A stretch of 9,923 nt of DNA, taken from Candidatus Staskawiczbacteria bacterium RIFOXYD1_FULL_32_13 (lineage in GTDB: Bacteria > Patescibacteriota > Minisyncoccia > Minisyncoccales > Staskawiczbacteraceae). A program made the position numbers and the translations under genes. The stretch covers positions 1 through 9,923 of the forward strand of contig MHPU01000019.1 in assembly GCA_001820485.1 (NCBI GenBank), in the 5' to 3' direction. The notes under the pieces are model-generated. The model ran no database searches. It was not told the DNA's origin and worked only from the letters and a program-made list of their open reading frames with translations. Shown here in pieces: positions 1 to 6,608 of this stretch (position 1 is its first letter; each line of letters begins with the position of its first letter).

Positions 1-94
1 TATTTAATGTAAAATATTTAATTAGTATATTATATTTTAATTTTCATTTCAACATTGACAAATCAATATTATTGTTGTTTTCTCATTTACCCCC

Positions 95-122
95 TTGACA
101 CAGTTCTATAATATGATAAGAT
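95..122 (+). promoter_or_regulatory. Candidate promoter of the 5' non-coding RNA
   Basis: A perfect -35 hexamer TTGACA (95-100) is followed after 16 bp by TAAGAT (117-122, 4 of 6 matches to the -10 consensus), which would start transcription near 129. A better -10 hexamer, TATAAT, lies at 107-112, but only 6 bp from that -35, so it would need a different and weaker -35 such as TTTACC (86-91). Either reading starts an RNA between about 119 and 130, just ahead of the first stem. The exact hexamer pair is uncertain; a promoter here is likely because a strong terminator follows on the same strand. Confidence 0.45.
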
Positions 123-197
123 TTAATAAGTTCTGCGTTGTTGCGACTGACGGTTCGCACAATGCGGAGAGTTACCCGAAGAACTGGGCAAAAGCTT

Positions 198-228
198 AAA
201 GGAGGAGCTAATGAATCCACCGGGCTAG
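198..228 (+). other. Possible five-codon mini-ORF with perfect Shine-Dalgarno
   Basis: Inside the 5' RNA, AAAGGAGG (198-205) is a full Shine-Dalgarno match. Five bases later comes ATG (211-213), and the frame reads Met-Asn-Pro-Pro-Gly and then TAG (226-228). Pro-Pro-Gly is a known ribosome-stalling triplet relieved by EF-P. The protein genes in this window mostly lack a comparable ribosome binding site, so the match stands out. It may equally be a purine-rich single-stranded element of a folded RNA; no gene follows on this strand for a leader peptide to control. Confidence 0.2.
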
Positions 229-383
229 TAAGTTGAGAACAGTTTGTTTTCCTGCCAATAGGGGTTAATTCCCCACAAAGATGCCCATAGATGGGGCTAG
301 GCACGATGGGTCAAAGCACCCCTCAAGGATAACAAAACAAATTTGTTCTCACACATCGGATCGATTTCTTCTCTTCGATCTTA

Positions 384-418
384 GGGTCGCCAGCAATTTG
401 TTGGCGACCCGTTTTTTT
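384..418 (+). terminator. Intrinsic terminator of the 5' RNA
   Basis: The inverted repeat GGGTCGCCA (384-392) and TGGCGACCC (402-410) forms a GC-rich stem, extendable by a G-U and a C-G pair, and is followed by G and a run of seven T (412-418). This is a textbook rho-independent terminator reading on the plus strand and sets the 3' end of the structured RNA. Confidence 0.9.
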
Positions 419-435
419 ACAAAATTTTCACAAGC

Positions 436-463
436 AAAAACCATTCTTTCCAGAATGGTTTTT
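436..463. terminator. Bidirectional terminator hairpin
   Basis: A perfect 12-bp stem (436-447 with 452-463) closes a four-base loop. It carries five A on its left edge and a run of eight T from 459 to its right, so it has a U-tract on both strands. On the plus strand it backs up the terminator of the 5' RNA; on the minus strand it is the first strong terminator after rpoD, about 130 nt past the stop codon. It therefore separates the two converging transcripts. Confidence 0.8.
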
Positions 464-480
464 TTAATGTTTGTTTTCTG

Positions 481-582
481 TCATTGCGAGGAAGGAGCAT
501 AGCGACTGACGAAGCAATCTCAAAGTTCAAATTGTTTTTGCTGGCTGGGATTGCTTCGTCGCCTGCGGGCTCCTCGCAATGA
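481..582. repeat. REP/MITE-like palindromic element (TCATTGCGAG family)
   Basis: The left arm (481-519) and right arm (549-582) are imperfect reverse complements. Both begin TCATTGCGAGGA and end GACGAAGCAATC, each read inward from its own end, with an unpaired middle of about 29 nt. The arms differ mainly in the centre, where the left arm is about five bases longer. Palindromes with TCATTGCGAG ends and CGAAGCAATC inner parts occur as dispersed intergenic repeats in several unrelated bacterial groups. The element is GC-richer than its surroundings and lies between the converging ends of the 5' RNA and rpoD, where insertion does little harm. On the minus strand it falls in the rpoD 3' untranslated region. 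No transposase gene is present in the window. Confidence 0.75.
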
Positions 583-594
583 TGGGTGCGTAGT

Positions 595-1794
595 TTAGTA
601 ATAATCTTTTACTTTTCTTAATTCTTTATGTCTTCTTAATTTCTCTAAAGCTTTGGCTTGTATTTGTCTAATTCTTTCCCTTGTTACCCCGAATTCCTCC
701 CCTGTTTCTTCAAGAGTATGCATTATGCCATCATCAAGACCAAAACGCATTCCTAAAATTTTTAACTCTCTTGGGCTAAGTTCTGTAGAAATTTCTCCTA
801 GTCTTTCTTTAAGCAAATTTCTTGAAGCCTCAGTATTTGGAGCAACTGATTTATCATCTTTAATAAACTCAGCTAAAACAGAATCTTGTTTATCTTTGTC
901 TTCTCCAACTGGAGTTTCAAGTGAAACTGCTTTTTGAGCAATTTTTCTAATGTAATGTACTTTATCAACCTCAAGACCCATTTCAGCAGAAATCTCTTCA
1001 GCCAAAGGTTCTCTACCCAATTCCTGCAATAGTGTTTTTCTTACTTTTGTATATTTAGAAATAGTTTCAATCATATGCACAGGAATTCTAATGGTTCTTG
1101 CTTGGTCCGCCAAAGCACGAGTTATGGACTGTCTGATCCACCAAGTTGCATAAGTTGAAAATTTATAACCTTTTTTCCAATCAAATTTCTTAACTGCTTT
1201 AAAAAGCCCTAAGTTCCCTTCTTGAATTAAATCAAGTAAAGTTAAATTTGGTGATCTACCAACATATCTTTTAGCTATAGAAACTACTAATCGCAAGTTA
1301 GCTAAGGCCAATTTGTTCTTTGCCTCATCATCATCAAGCTCAATCCTTTTTGCCAATTCCTTTTCCTCGCGCGCAGACAGAAAGCTTGCTCTGCCAATTT
1401 CTTTCAAATACATTTGAATTGGATCAATTTTCCCAACAAGAAGTTTTTTTTCTTTTTTATCTTTTTTGCTTTGTACTTGTAAATATTCTCTTGCTTGTTT
1501 AATCTCAATACCCCTTAACCTTAAATTTTCATAAATGTCTTCAAGTTCTTCAATATTATTTTCTATATCTGGAATAGAATCTAAAATTTCAGCTGTTGTA
1601 ATAAAACCTCGCTCTTCACCTTTTCGAAAAAGAGTTTCTATTTGTTCTTTAGTAACTTTCTTTGCTTTAGTTTTTTTTACTTTCTTTATAGATTTATTCT
1701 TCACTCTCTTTACGATATTCCTAATCTTTTTTACTTTCTTTATTTTTTTAGCTACAACTTTTTTTACCTTACTTTTTTTCTTTTTATTTATCAT
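595..1794 (-). CDS. rpoD: RNA polymerase primary sigma factor (sigma-70, RpoD)
   Basis: Directs RNA polymerase to housekeeping promoters. From the ATG at 1794 the protein has 399 residues. Residues 2-48 are an extreme Lys/Arg tract (about 26 of 48 basic). A region 1.1-like segment follows (about 49-101), then region 1.2 with DPIQMYLKEIG (124-134). Region 2 is near-canonical: NLRLVVSIAKRYVGR, LLDLIQEGNLGLFKAVKKFD and the region 2.3-2.4 motif YATWWIRQSITRALADQ (about 215-231). Region 3 starts near RIPVHMIET, and region 4.2 carries the helix-turn-helix VTRERIRQIQAKALEKLR (about 370-387). An upstream in-frame TTG at 1836 would add 14 residues. I prefer the ATG because a candidate promoter (1827-1855) overlaps the TTG, although no Shine-Dalgarno is visible at either. 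It lies 70 bp downstream of dnaG, the usual dnaG-rpoD arrangement. The identification is certain; the start is less so. Confidence 0.97.
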   Translation of the reverse strand: MINKKKKSKVKKVVAKKIKKVKKIRNIVKRVKNKSIKKVKKTKAKKVTKEQIETLFRKGEERGFITTAEILDSIPDIENNIEELEDIYENLRLRGIEIKQAREYLQVQSKKDKKEKKLLVGKIDPIQMYLKEIGRASFLSAREEKELAKRIELDDDEAKNKLALANLRLVVSIAKRYVGRSPNLTLLDLIQEGNLGLFKAVKKFDWKKGYKFSTYATWWIRQSITRALADQARTIRIPVHMIETISKYTKVRKTLLQELGREPLAEEISAEMGLEVDKVHYIRKIAQKAVSLETPVGEDKDKQDSVLAEFIKDDKSVAPNTEASRNLLKERLGEISTELSPRELKILGMRFGLDDGIMHTLEETGEEFGVTRERIRQIQAKALEKLRRHKELRKVKDYY

Positions 1795-1826
1795 AAATTT
1801 ATCAAAACATCTTTTAATTCCACTTA

Positions 1827-1855
1827 ACAATATCAAAATTTTTAATAATAGTCAA
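1827..1855 (-). promoter_or_regulatory. Candidate internal promoter for rpoD
   Basis: In the dnaG-rpoD gap the minus strand reads TTGACT (1855-1850, 5 of 6 to the -35 consensus), a 17-bp spacer, then TATTGT (1832-1827, 4 of 6 to the -10). Transcription would begin near 1820, giving a leader of about 26 nt before the ATG at 1794 and excluding the upstream TTG. Separate promoters for the sigma gene inside this operon are known in other bacteria. AT-rich DNA produces such matches by chance, so confidence is moderate. Confidence 0.4.
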
Positions 1856-1864
1856 ATAAAGAAT

Positions 1865-3643
1865 TTACTTTCCTAATTCATTAAATTGTTTAATTAAATC
1901 TTCTGCTTCTTTATGGTTATCTTCTATCTCAGCTATCCTTATTGCTTTTGATAAACTTTCTCTTTTATTTTTAAGCTCCAAATCTTTCAAATGCTCTAAA
2001 CAAAGTAAAATTTCGGCTTTATCTTCTTCCTTTAAATTTTCAAGTTCTTCTACTTCTTGCTTTAAAGCAATTACATCCAAAAATGTCTTGTTTATATTTA
2101 AAGATTCTACAGAAGACTCAGTATCTGATTTAATTAAATCTAAATTTTTGATCTTTTTCATATTTTCTAAAAATTGTTTTGCATTTTCTGAAAACAAGCA
2201 AGTATGACAATCTTCAACTAAATCAATATTTTCAGGACATTTAGCCAACAAAGTCATTATTTTTTCCTCTAAAAGTTTTTTTCTTGTTGGCACTTGTTCT
2301 TTTAAATTATTTTTTTCTGTAAGCACTTGTTTTTGCTCTTGATATTGAGAAACTGAAACTACTTTTACTTTTTCTAATTCTTGTAATATTACATCTTCTG
2401 AAGTTTGTAATTTTCCAGCTAATTTTGAAATCCAATGCGATTGTTCAATTTTATTTTGCAGTCTTTTAATTGCTGGCAAAATTATTTTTGCAATTTCTTT
2501 TTTACCTTCTGGTTTTGTTTTATCATTTTTTAAAAAAGCTGAATCAAAATAATAATCCATAATTGATTTTGTTTTTTCTATAACCTCCTGCCACTTTAAA
2601 GGATTCTCTAAAATAATATCAGCTGGGTCTTTGGCTCCATAAGTTTCAATAACCTTAATATTAAAACCTTTTTCTTCTGCCAAATCAATCCCCCGCTTTG
2701 TGGCATTTTCTCCAGCAGTATCCATATCAAAAGCTAAAACTAAATTATCTGTATATCTTTTTAGAATTTCTAAATGTCTTTGTGTTAAAGCAGTTCCAGA
2801 AGTTGCCACAGTATTTTCAAAACCAGCTTGATGACACATTATTGTGTCTGTATAACCTTCAGTTAAAACTATTTGATTATTTTTTCTAGCTGAAAGTTTT
2901 GCATTATGCAGGCCATACAAAATATTGCTTTTATCATAAAGTAGAGTTTGTGGAGTATTTATATATTTTGCCACCTCTTTTTCATTTAAAGCCTTAAATA
3001 CCCTTGCTCCAAAACCAACAACTTGCGAATTAGCATCAAAAATCGGAAAAATTATTCTACCTCTAAATCTGTCATAAGAATCATTTTTGCCCTCTTTTTC
3101 TACTGCAAGGCCAGCTTTTACAATTTCTTGCCTACTATAACCCTTACCCACTAAATAATCTGATAAAGAATTCCAAGTATCGGGCGAATAACCAAGTCGC
3201 CATTTTTCAATACTTTCCTCTGTAATGCCTCTTTTTAATAAATATTCTTTTGCTTCTTTACCAATAGAGCTAGCTTCTAATTGTTTTTCAAAAAAACTAC
3301 AAGATAAATCACAAATTTCATATAATCTTTGTCTTTCGGTTTTAAGTTGGATATTTTCTCTTTTAAGTTCTACTCCTGCTTTTTTAGCTAAAATCCTTAG
3401 AGCATCACCAAACTCAATGCCTTCAATTTTCATTACAAAATCAAAAATACTATGCCCCAAGCCACAGCCAAAACAATGCCACATTTGCCTTGTGGGGCTC
3501 ACAAAAAAAGAAGGAGATTTTTCCTTATGAAAAGGACAAACTCCCCGGTAATTAATACCGGTTTTTGTAAGTTTAATGTAACTTCCTACAACATCTACTA
3601 CATTAAGCTTATTTCTAATTTCTTCTACTTGTGAATCTGACAC
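1865..3643 (-). CDS. dnaG: DNA primase DnaG
   Basis: Synthesises the RNA primers for DNA replication, working with the replicative helicase. The 592-residue protein is close to the usual DnaG length. The N-terminal CHC2 zinc finger is intact, with Cys36, His39, Cys57 and Cys60 in the pattern C-x2-H-x17-C-x2-C around CPFHKEKSPSF and HCFGCG. The catalytic core has RFRGRIIFPI (192-201) and a TOPRIM fold with Glu262 in EGYTD and Asp306/Asp308 in FDMDTAG. The region after about residue 370 is Lys/Glu-rich and diverged, as is usual for the helicase-binding end. The start codon is GTG at 3643; the fit of the residues that follow to the conserved DnaG N-terminus supports it, but no Shine-Dalgarno is visible. 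It is first in a dnaG-rpoD pair; rpsU, often upstream in this operon, is absent. A TATAAA at 3684-3689 (minus strand) could be its -10, but no good -35 was found. Confidence 0.97.
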   Translation of the reverse strand: MSDSQVEEIRNKLNVVDVVGSYIKLTKTGINYRGVCPFHKEKSPSFFVSPTRQMWHCFGCGLGHSIFDFVMKIEGIEFGDALRILAKKAGVELKRENIQLKTERQRLYEICDLSCSFFEKQLEASSIGKEAKEYLLKRGITEESIEKWRLGYSPDTWNSLSDYLVGKGYSRQEIVKAGLAVEKEGKNDSYDRFRGRIIFPIFDANSQVVGFGARVFKALNEKEVAKYINTPQTLLYDKSNILYGLHNAKLSARKNNQIVLTEGYTDTIMCHQAGFENTVATSGTALTQRHLEILKRYTDNLVLAFDMDTAGENATKRGIDLAEEKGFNIKVIETYGAKDPADIILENPLKWQEVIEKTKSIMDYYFDSAFLKNDKTKPEGKKEIAKIILPAIKRLQNKIEQSHWISKLAGKLQTSEDVILQELEKVKVVSVSQYQEQKQVLTEKNNLKEQVPTRKKLLEEKIMTLLAKCPENIDLVEDCHTCLFSENAKQFLENMKKIKNLDLIKSDTESSVESLNINKTFLDVIALKQEVEELENLKEEDKAEILLCLEHLKDLELKNKRESLSKAIRIAEIEDNHKEAEDLIKQFNELGK

Positions 3644-3726
3644 TTAATTTATAATTTAATATTTTTATTTTAAAATTCATTACTTTATACTACCACTTTT
3701 AAATAAAATTTAAAGAGTACATATGC

Positions 3727-3755
3727 AAAACAAAATCCGCATTTTAGCGGACCTT
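3727..3755 (-). terminator. Intrinsic terminator after the secreted protein gene
   Basis: On the minus strand AAGGTCCGC (3755-3747) pairs with GCGGATTTT (3740-3732), a nine-pair stem including two G-U pairs, over a six-base loop. It is followed by G and four T. It lies 15 bp past the stop of the secreted protein gene. The plus-strand reading also ends in a T-rich stretch (3755-3770), so it could act in both directions, but no plus-strand gene precedes it. Confidence 0.75.
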
Positions 3756-3769
3756 GTTTTTAATTTTTT

Positions 3770-5506
3770 TTACTTACATAATCCATTTTCACAGCCATTA
3801 GGACAATTAATTTCCTTAAAATTTACATCATTAGTTGAATTACAATACAATTCATAAACATAACAATTATTCCCACCTATACAAGAGTAAAGCTGTCTTG
3901 CTTCTGTGCTACCTGCCGTTCTTGTAAAACATGTATCAGTATTTATACCAAGCGGACCATGTTTCTGATTTAATACTCCTTTTACAAAATAATTTTCTCC
4001 GCCATCAGAATCAGTACAAGTAATCGATGGCTGGGCTGATGGACACTGGAAATTGGCTATATCTTTTATAATATTTTCCGTAGTTCTTGCACTAGCTTTA
4101 AGAATTGTATCATAACAACCATTTTTATCTATAAATAAAAAGGTTGGAACCGCTTGAACCTTATATTGTAAAGCAAGCGAATCAGTTGATAAATCTAAAA
4201 CTTTTGGCAAAATATGTTTTACAACTTCAACACATCCTGAATTCTGAGCATAATTATCAACTGCTAAATTCGTGGAGTAATTACAAAATGGACTATCATT
4301 TGAACAAAAATAAATTAGTTTTCCGCAATTAGTTGCAGTTGAATTGCCAACATTTACGGTAATAATACTTTGTGTTGCATTACCTGCGTTGTCATAAACA
4401 TCAAAACCTACTTTATAAACTCCTACTGAATAATAAGTATAAGTGAATGTTGTTGTTTGTGTTCTTGCACTAATGCTTACACTAGGAGACGTGCTAATAT
4501 CTCCCCAATTAACAGAATAACTCAATATTCCATTTTCAGGATCCGAAGCTGTGATTGTCCAAGTTCCTGTTTGTCCAACATTTAAAGTTGTTGGTCCAGA
4601 AACTCCACTAATTACAGGTGGTTTATTTGTAGTTGAACTTGAAATACATTTTCCTTCAATACATTTATTAACAGGACAAGGAGTTGTAAAACAATAAATT
4701 TGTGGACAATCAGAATCAACTCTACATTGACTTATTGTTGAACAATTAAAATTTGCATATTCGTTTTCTCCATCAATTTTTGTTGAAGTTAAACCACCAC
4801 AAGAACTCTTCCATTCTATTTTTTCACCTTTTGCACCAAAAACATCCATCACGCAAGTATTAATTCCAGAACAAGAAAATCTACTACCTCCAGAATCAGC
4901 ACTGTAACATTTTTGCTCTGTAATAGAGTTATTAAAAATACATTTAACTTGTTCTCTTACTGTTATTGTTTCTGGACATTTTGCAAATTCGCATTTTGGT
5001 CCTGTTCTGCTTACATAACTGCCATCAGAACATTGTTTTGCATCCATTGTGCAAGCAACACTGCAACCATACAAAGCATTTAATTTTTTTCTTGTTGCGG
5101 GACCAACATAACCAGTTCCTCTTTTCAGTCCCGATGGTTTTAAAATTTCATCTGCATATTTTTCTTGAAATTCTGAAACTACAGAAGCTAATTGTTCACT
5201 AAAATCATCTTCGTATGGATTAACATCTGAAGATAAAATTCCTTCTTTTTGTAATATTTTTCTTAAACTATCTACATCCCCTGTGCCGATGTCCCCAATT
5301 CTTAAATTTTTGGTGAAATTATAGCACCAAGCACCAGTGCCTTGATTTTGTTGTTGTTTTAATTGAGCCTGTAATTGAGCAATTTGTGTCATTAAAGCTT
5401 GAATCTGAGTTTGAAGCTCTTGAACTGATAATGCTTTTGTATTATTTGCAAAACCAAAAAACACTGTTAATAATACAGCTAATACTACAAAATATCTTAT
5501 TTTCAT
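3770..5506 (-). CDS. Secreted mosaic protein: PGB-like, PKD-like, thioredoxin-like
   Basis: A 578-residue exported protein, probably cell-surface or periplasmic. Residues 1-25 form a signal peptide (Lys/Arg start, hydrophobic core, likely cleavage after AKA). A Gln/Leu-rich coiled coil follows (about 27-55). Residues about 61-147 resemble a peptidoglycan-binding domain, with spaced RIGDIGTGDVDSLRKIL and GYVGPATRKKLNALYGC. Next is a cysteine-rich stretch (about 148-290), then a PKD-like beta-sandwich (about 296-387) with NVGQTGTWTITASDPENG and SVNWGD. Residues 393-488 look thioredoxin-like, with the cis-Pro motif VPTFLFID (453-460), but the active-site position reads SPFC (405-408) rather than CxxC, with an extra Cys401. 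A cysteine-rich C-terminal module (about 496-578) ends CPNGCENGLCK. The many cysteines suggest extracytoplasmic disulfides. Expression may be phase-variable through the G9 tract in its promoter. The substrate or partner is unknown. Confidence 0.85.
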   Translation of the reverse strand: MKIRYFVVLAVLLTVFFGFANNTKALSVQELQTQIQALMTQIAQLQAQLKQQQNQGTGAWCYNFTKNLRIGDIGTGDVDSLRKILQKEGILSSDVNPYEDDFSEQLASVVSEFQEKYADEILKPSGLKRGTGYVGPATRKKLNALYGCSVACTMDAKQCSDGSYVSRTGPKCEFAKCPETITVREQVKCIFNNSITEQKCYSADSGGSRFSCSGINTCVMDVFGAKGEKIEWKSSCGGLTSTKIDGENEYANFNCSTISQCRVDSDCPQIYCFTTPCPVNKCIEGKCISSSTTNKPPVISGVSGPTTLNVGQTGTWTITASDPENGILSYSVNWGDISTSPSVSISARTQTTTFTYTYYSVGVYKVGFDVYDNAGNATQSIITVNVGNSTATNCGKLIYFCSNDSPFCNYSTNLAVDNYAQNSGCVEVVKHILPKVLDLSTDSLALQYKVQAVPTFLFIDKNGCYDTILKASARTTENIIKDIANFQCPSAQPSITCTDSDGGENYFVKGVLNQKHGPLGINTDTCFTRTAGSTEARQLYSCIGGNNCYVYELYCNSTNDVNFKEINCPNGCENGLCK

Positions 5507-5543
5507 ATTTTATAAAATTTAATAATAATTTATTTATTACTTT

Positions 5544-5572
5544 ATAATACCCCCCCCCAGCTTAATTGTCAA
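5544..5572 (-). promoter_or_regulatory. Near-consensus promoter with G9 tract in the spacer
   Basis: On the minus strand TTGACA (5572-5567, perfect) is followed by exactly 17 bp and then TATTAT (5549-5544, 5 of 6). Nine of the 17 spacer bases are an unbroken run of G abutting the -10. The -35 overlaps the last codons of obg. Transcription would start near 5537, about 30 nt before the secreted protein's ATG at 5506. This is the best-matched promoter in the window. Gain or loss of one G would move the spacer to 18 or 16 bp. Confidence 0.75.
5550..5558. repeat. Homopolymer C9/G9 tract
   Basis: Nine consecutive C on the plus strand (G on the minus), in a window where C and G are scarce and no other comparable C or G run occurs. 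It lies wholly inside the spacer of the promoter at 5544-5572. Tracts of this kind change length by slipped-strand mispairing. Confidence 0.95.
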
Positions 5573-6560
5573 CAATATTCTCAATAAAAAGTGGCGTTTG
5601 CTTCTCTTTGGCTATTTGATTTAAAAGTTTTTTTATTTTTTCTAAACTAGCTAAATCAATTATTGAAATTGGAATTATTTCCTTATTTTGTTTTTTAAAA
5701 TCATCAACTATTTCTGCGATTTTTTCTTTTGCCACAATATCTGATTTACTTAAAAAAATATATTCAGGTTTTTCTAAAAGCACTTCATTATAAGCTTTAA
5801 GTTCTTGTCTTACTTTTTGATAATCTAAAAAATGGTTTTCTGAATCAGCAGAAATAAAGTGAAACAAAACCTTTGTTCGTTCAATATGTTTTAAAAATTT
5901 AATTCCCAAACCCTTGCCAAGTGAAGCCCCTTCAATTAGTCCAGGAATATCAGCTAAAATTAAATCATAATAAGCTCCTAAATTTGGTTCTAAAGTAGTA
6001 AAAGTATAATTAGCTACCTTGCTTTTTGAAGCAGTTAATTCATTAAGTAAACTGGATTTTCCAACATTTGGAAATCCAATAAACCCAACATCAGCAATCA
6101 TTTTAAGTTGTAATTGAAATTCAAAAAATTGACCATCTTTGCCTTCTTCAAACTGCGTTGGGCTTGTATTAGTAGAAGATCTAAAAAGAAAATTTCCTCT
6201 GCCTCCCCTACCTCCTTTTGCCACCAGTTCTCTTTGGCCAACTTTTGTAATTTCAATTTCTTTTTGTGTTGTTAAATTCTTACAAACAGTTCCAACTGGA
6301 ACAAACAAAGTTAAGTCTTCTGCATTATGGCCATCGTTTAAACTAGATTTTCCATTTTCACCTCTATCTGCTTTGATATCTTTTCTAAAACGAAATTGAC
6401 GTAAGGCTGTTAAATCAGAGATACCTTCAAAAAAAATACTTCCACCATTTCCTCCGTTTCCACCAGTTGGACCTTTCAGTCCTTTTGTACGTGAAAAAAC
6501 AGCCATGCCTTTTCCGCCATCTCCAGCTTTTAATTTAATTACTACATCATCAATAATCAT
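5562..6560 (-). CDS. obgE: Obg-family ribosome-assembly GTPase
   Basis: An essential GTPase that associates with the 50S subunit during late assembly and is linked to stress signalling. The 332-residue protein starts at an ATG matching the family start (MIIDDVVIKLKAGDGGKG). The Gly-rich Obg fold spans about 1-157, with KGPTGGNGGNGGS and AKGGRGGRGNFLFRSSTN. The G domain has G1 GFPNVGKSS (162-170), a G2-region TFTTLEPNLG (186-195) and G3 DIPGLIEGA (204-212). The G4 position reads SKSD (271-274) instead of NKxD, and G5 is a degenerate ISI. It ends soon after the G domain, with no C-terminal OCT domain, unlike longer Obg proteins such as that of Bacillus subtilis. No Shine-Dalgarno is seen. Its last codons carry the -35 of the downstream gene's promoter. 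Confidence 0.96.
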   Translation of the reverse strand: MIIDDVVIKLKAGDGGKGMAVFSRTKGLKGPTGGNGGNGGSIFFEGISDLTALRQFRFRKDIKADRGENGKSSLNDGHNAEDLTLFVPVGTVCKNLTTQKEIEITKVGQRELVAKGGRGGRGNFLFRSSTNTSPTQFEEGKDGQFFEFQLQLKMIADVGFIGFPNVGKSSLLNELTASKSKVANYTFTTLEPNLGAYYDLILADIPGLIEGASLGKGLGIKFLKHIERTKVLFHFISADSENHFLDYQKVRQELKAYNEVLLEKPEYIFLSKSDIVAKEKIAEIVDDFKKQNKEIIPISIIDLASLEKIKKLLNQIAKEKQTPLFIENIVDN

Positions 6561-6608
6561 AATTTTATGTATTATTATTCACTTTACCATTTTATTTACT
6601 CAATTTCC

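Larger units (their letters stand above)
129..418 (+). ncRNA. Structured non-coding RNA, class unknown
   Basis: About 290 nt between a promoter and an intrinsic terminator, with no convincing protein frame. The sequence is visibly richer in G and C than its surroundings and folds well by eye. AGTTC (129-133) can pair with GAACT (181-185) around an inner stem TGCGTTG/CAATGCG (134-140/160-166) and TGCG/CGCA above it. A long-range stem joins 235-250 to 334-350: seven perfect pairs (GAGAACA with TGTTCTC), then nine more with one bulge. It encloses TGCC/GGCA (253-256/300-303), GGGG/CCCC (261-264/271-274), GCCC/GGGC (283-286/294-297) and GGGT/ACCC (308-311/318-321). A further hairpin GATCGA/TCGATC lies before the terminator. 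I looked for the hallmarks of RNase P RNA, tmRNA and SRP RNA and did not find them. Transcription is opposite to every protein gene in the window. It could be a known class too divergent to recognise by eye. Confidence 0.55.

Noticed and set aside
55..72. A second TTGACA followed by TATTAT, and TTGACA (95) followed by TATAAT (107), both with 6-bp spacing
   Set aside because: A 6-bp spacer cannot function with a sigma-70 holoenzyme; the repeated spacing is probably chance in AT-rich DNA.
83..304. A 73-residue minus-strand frame and a 73-residue plus-strand frame (281-502) in the 5' region
   Set aside because: Both cross the hairpins of the structured RNA or its terminators, and neither has recognisable protein character or a ribosome binding site.
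129..418. tmRNA, RNase P RNA or SRP RNA as the identity of the 5' RNA
   Set aside because: I found no GGTTCGAnTCC T-arm or CCA-type 3' end, no GAGGAAAGTCC or ACAGAA block, and no GGAAGGAAGCAGC-like SRP loop. A motif such as ACGGTTCGCAC at 151-160 is only a loop sequence.
1535..1876. Plus-strand Phe-rich frames opposite the rpoD N-terminus
   Set aside because: They are the reverse-strand reading of the lysine-codon-rich (AAA/AAG) tract and have no independent support.
3540..3563. An ACCGGTATTAATTACCGG-like hairpin near the start of dnaG
   Set aside because: It lies in conserved coding sequence just before the zinc finger and is explained by the codons.
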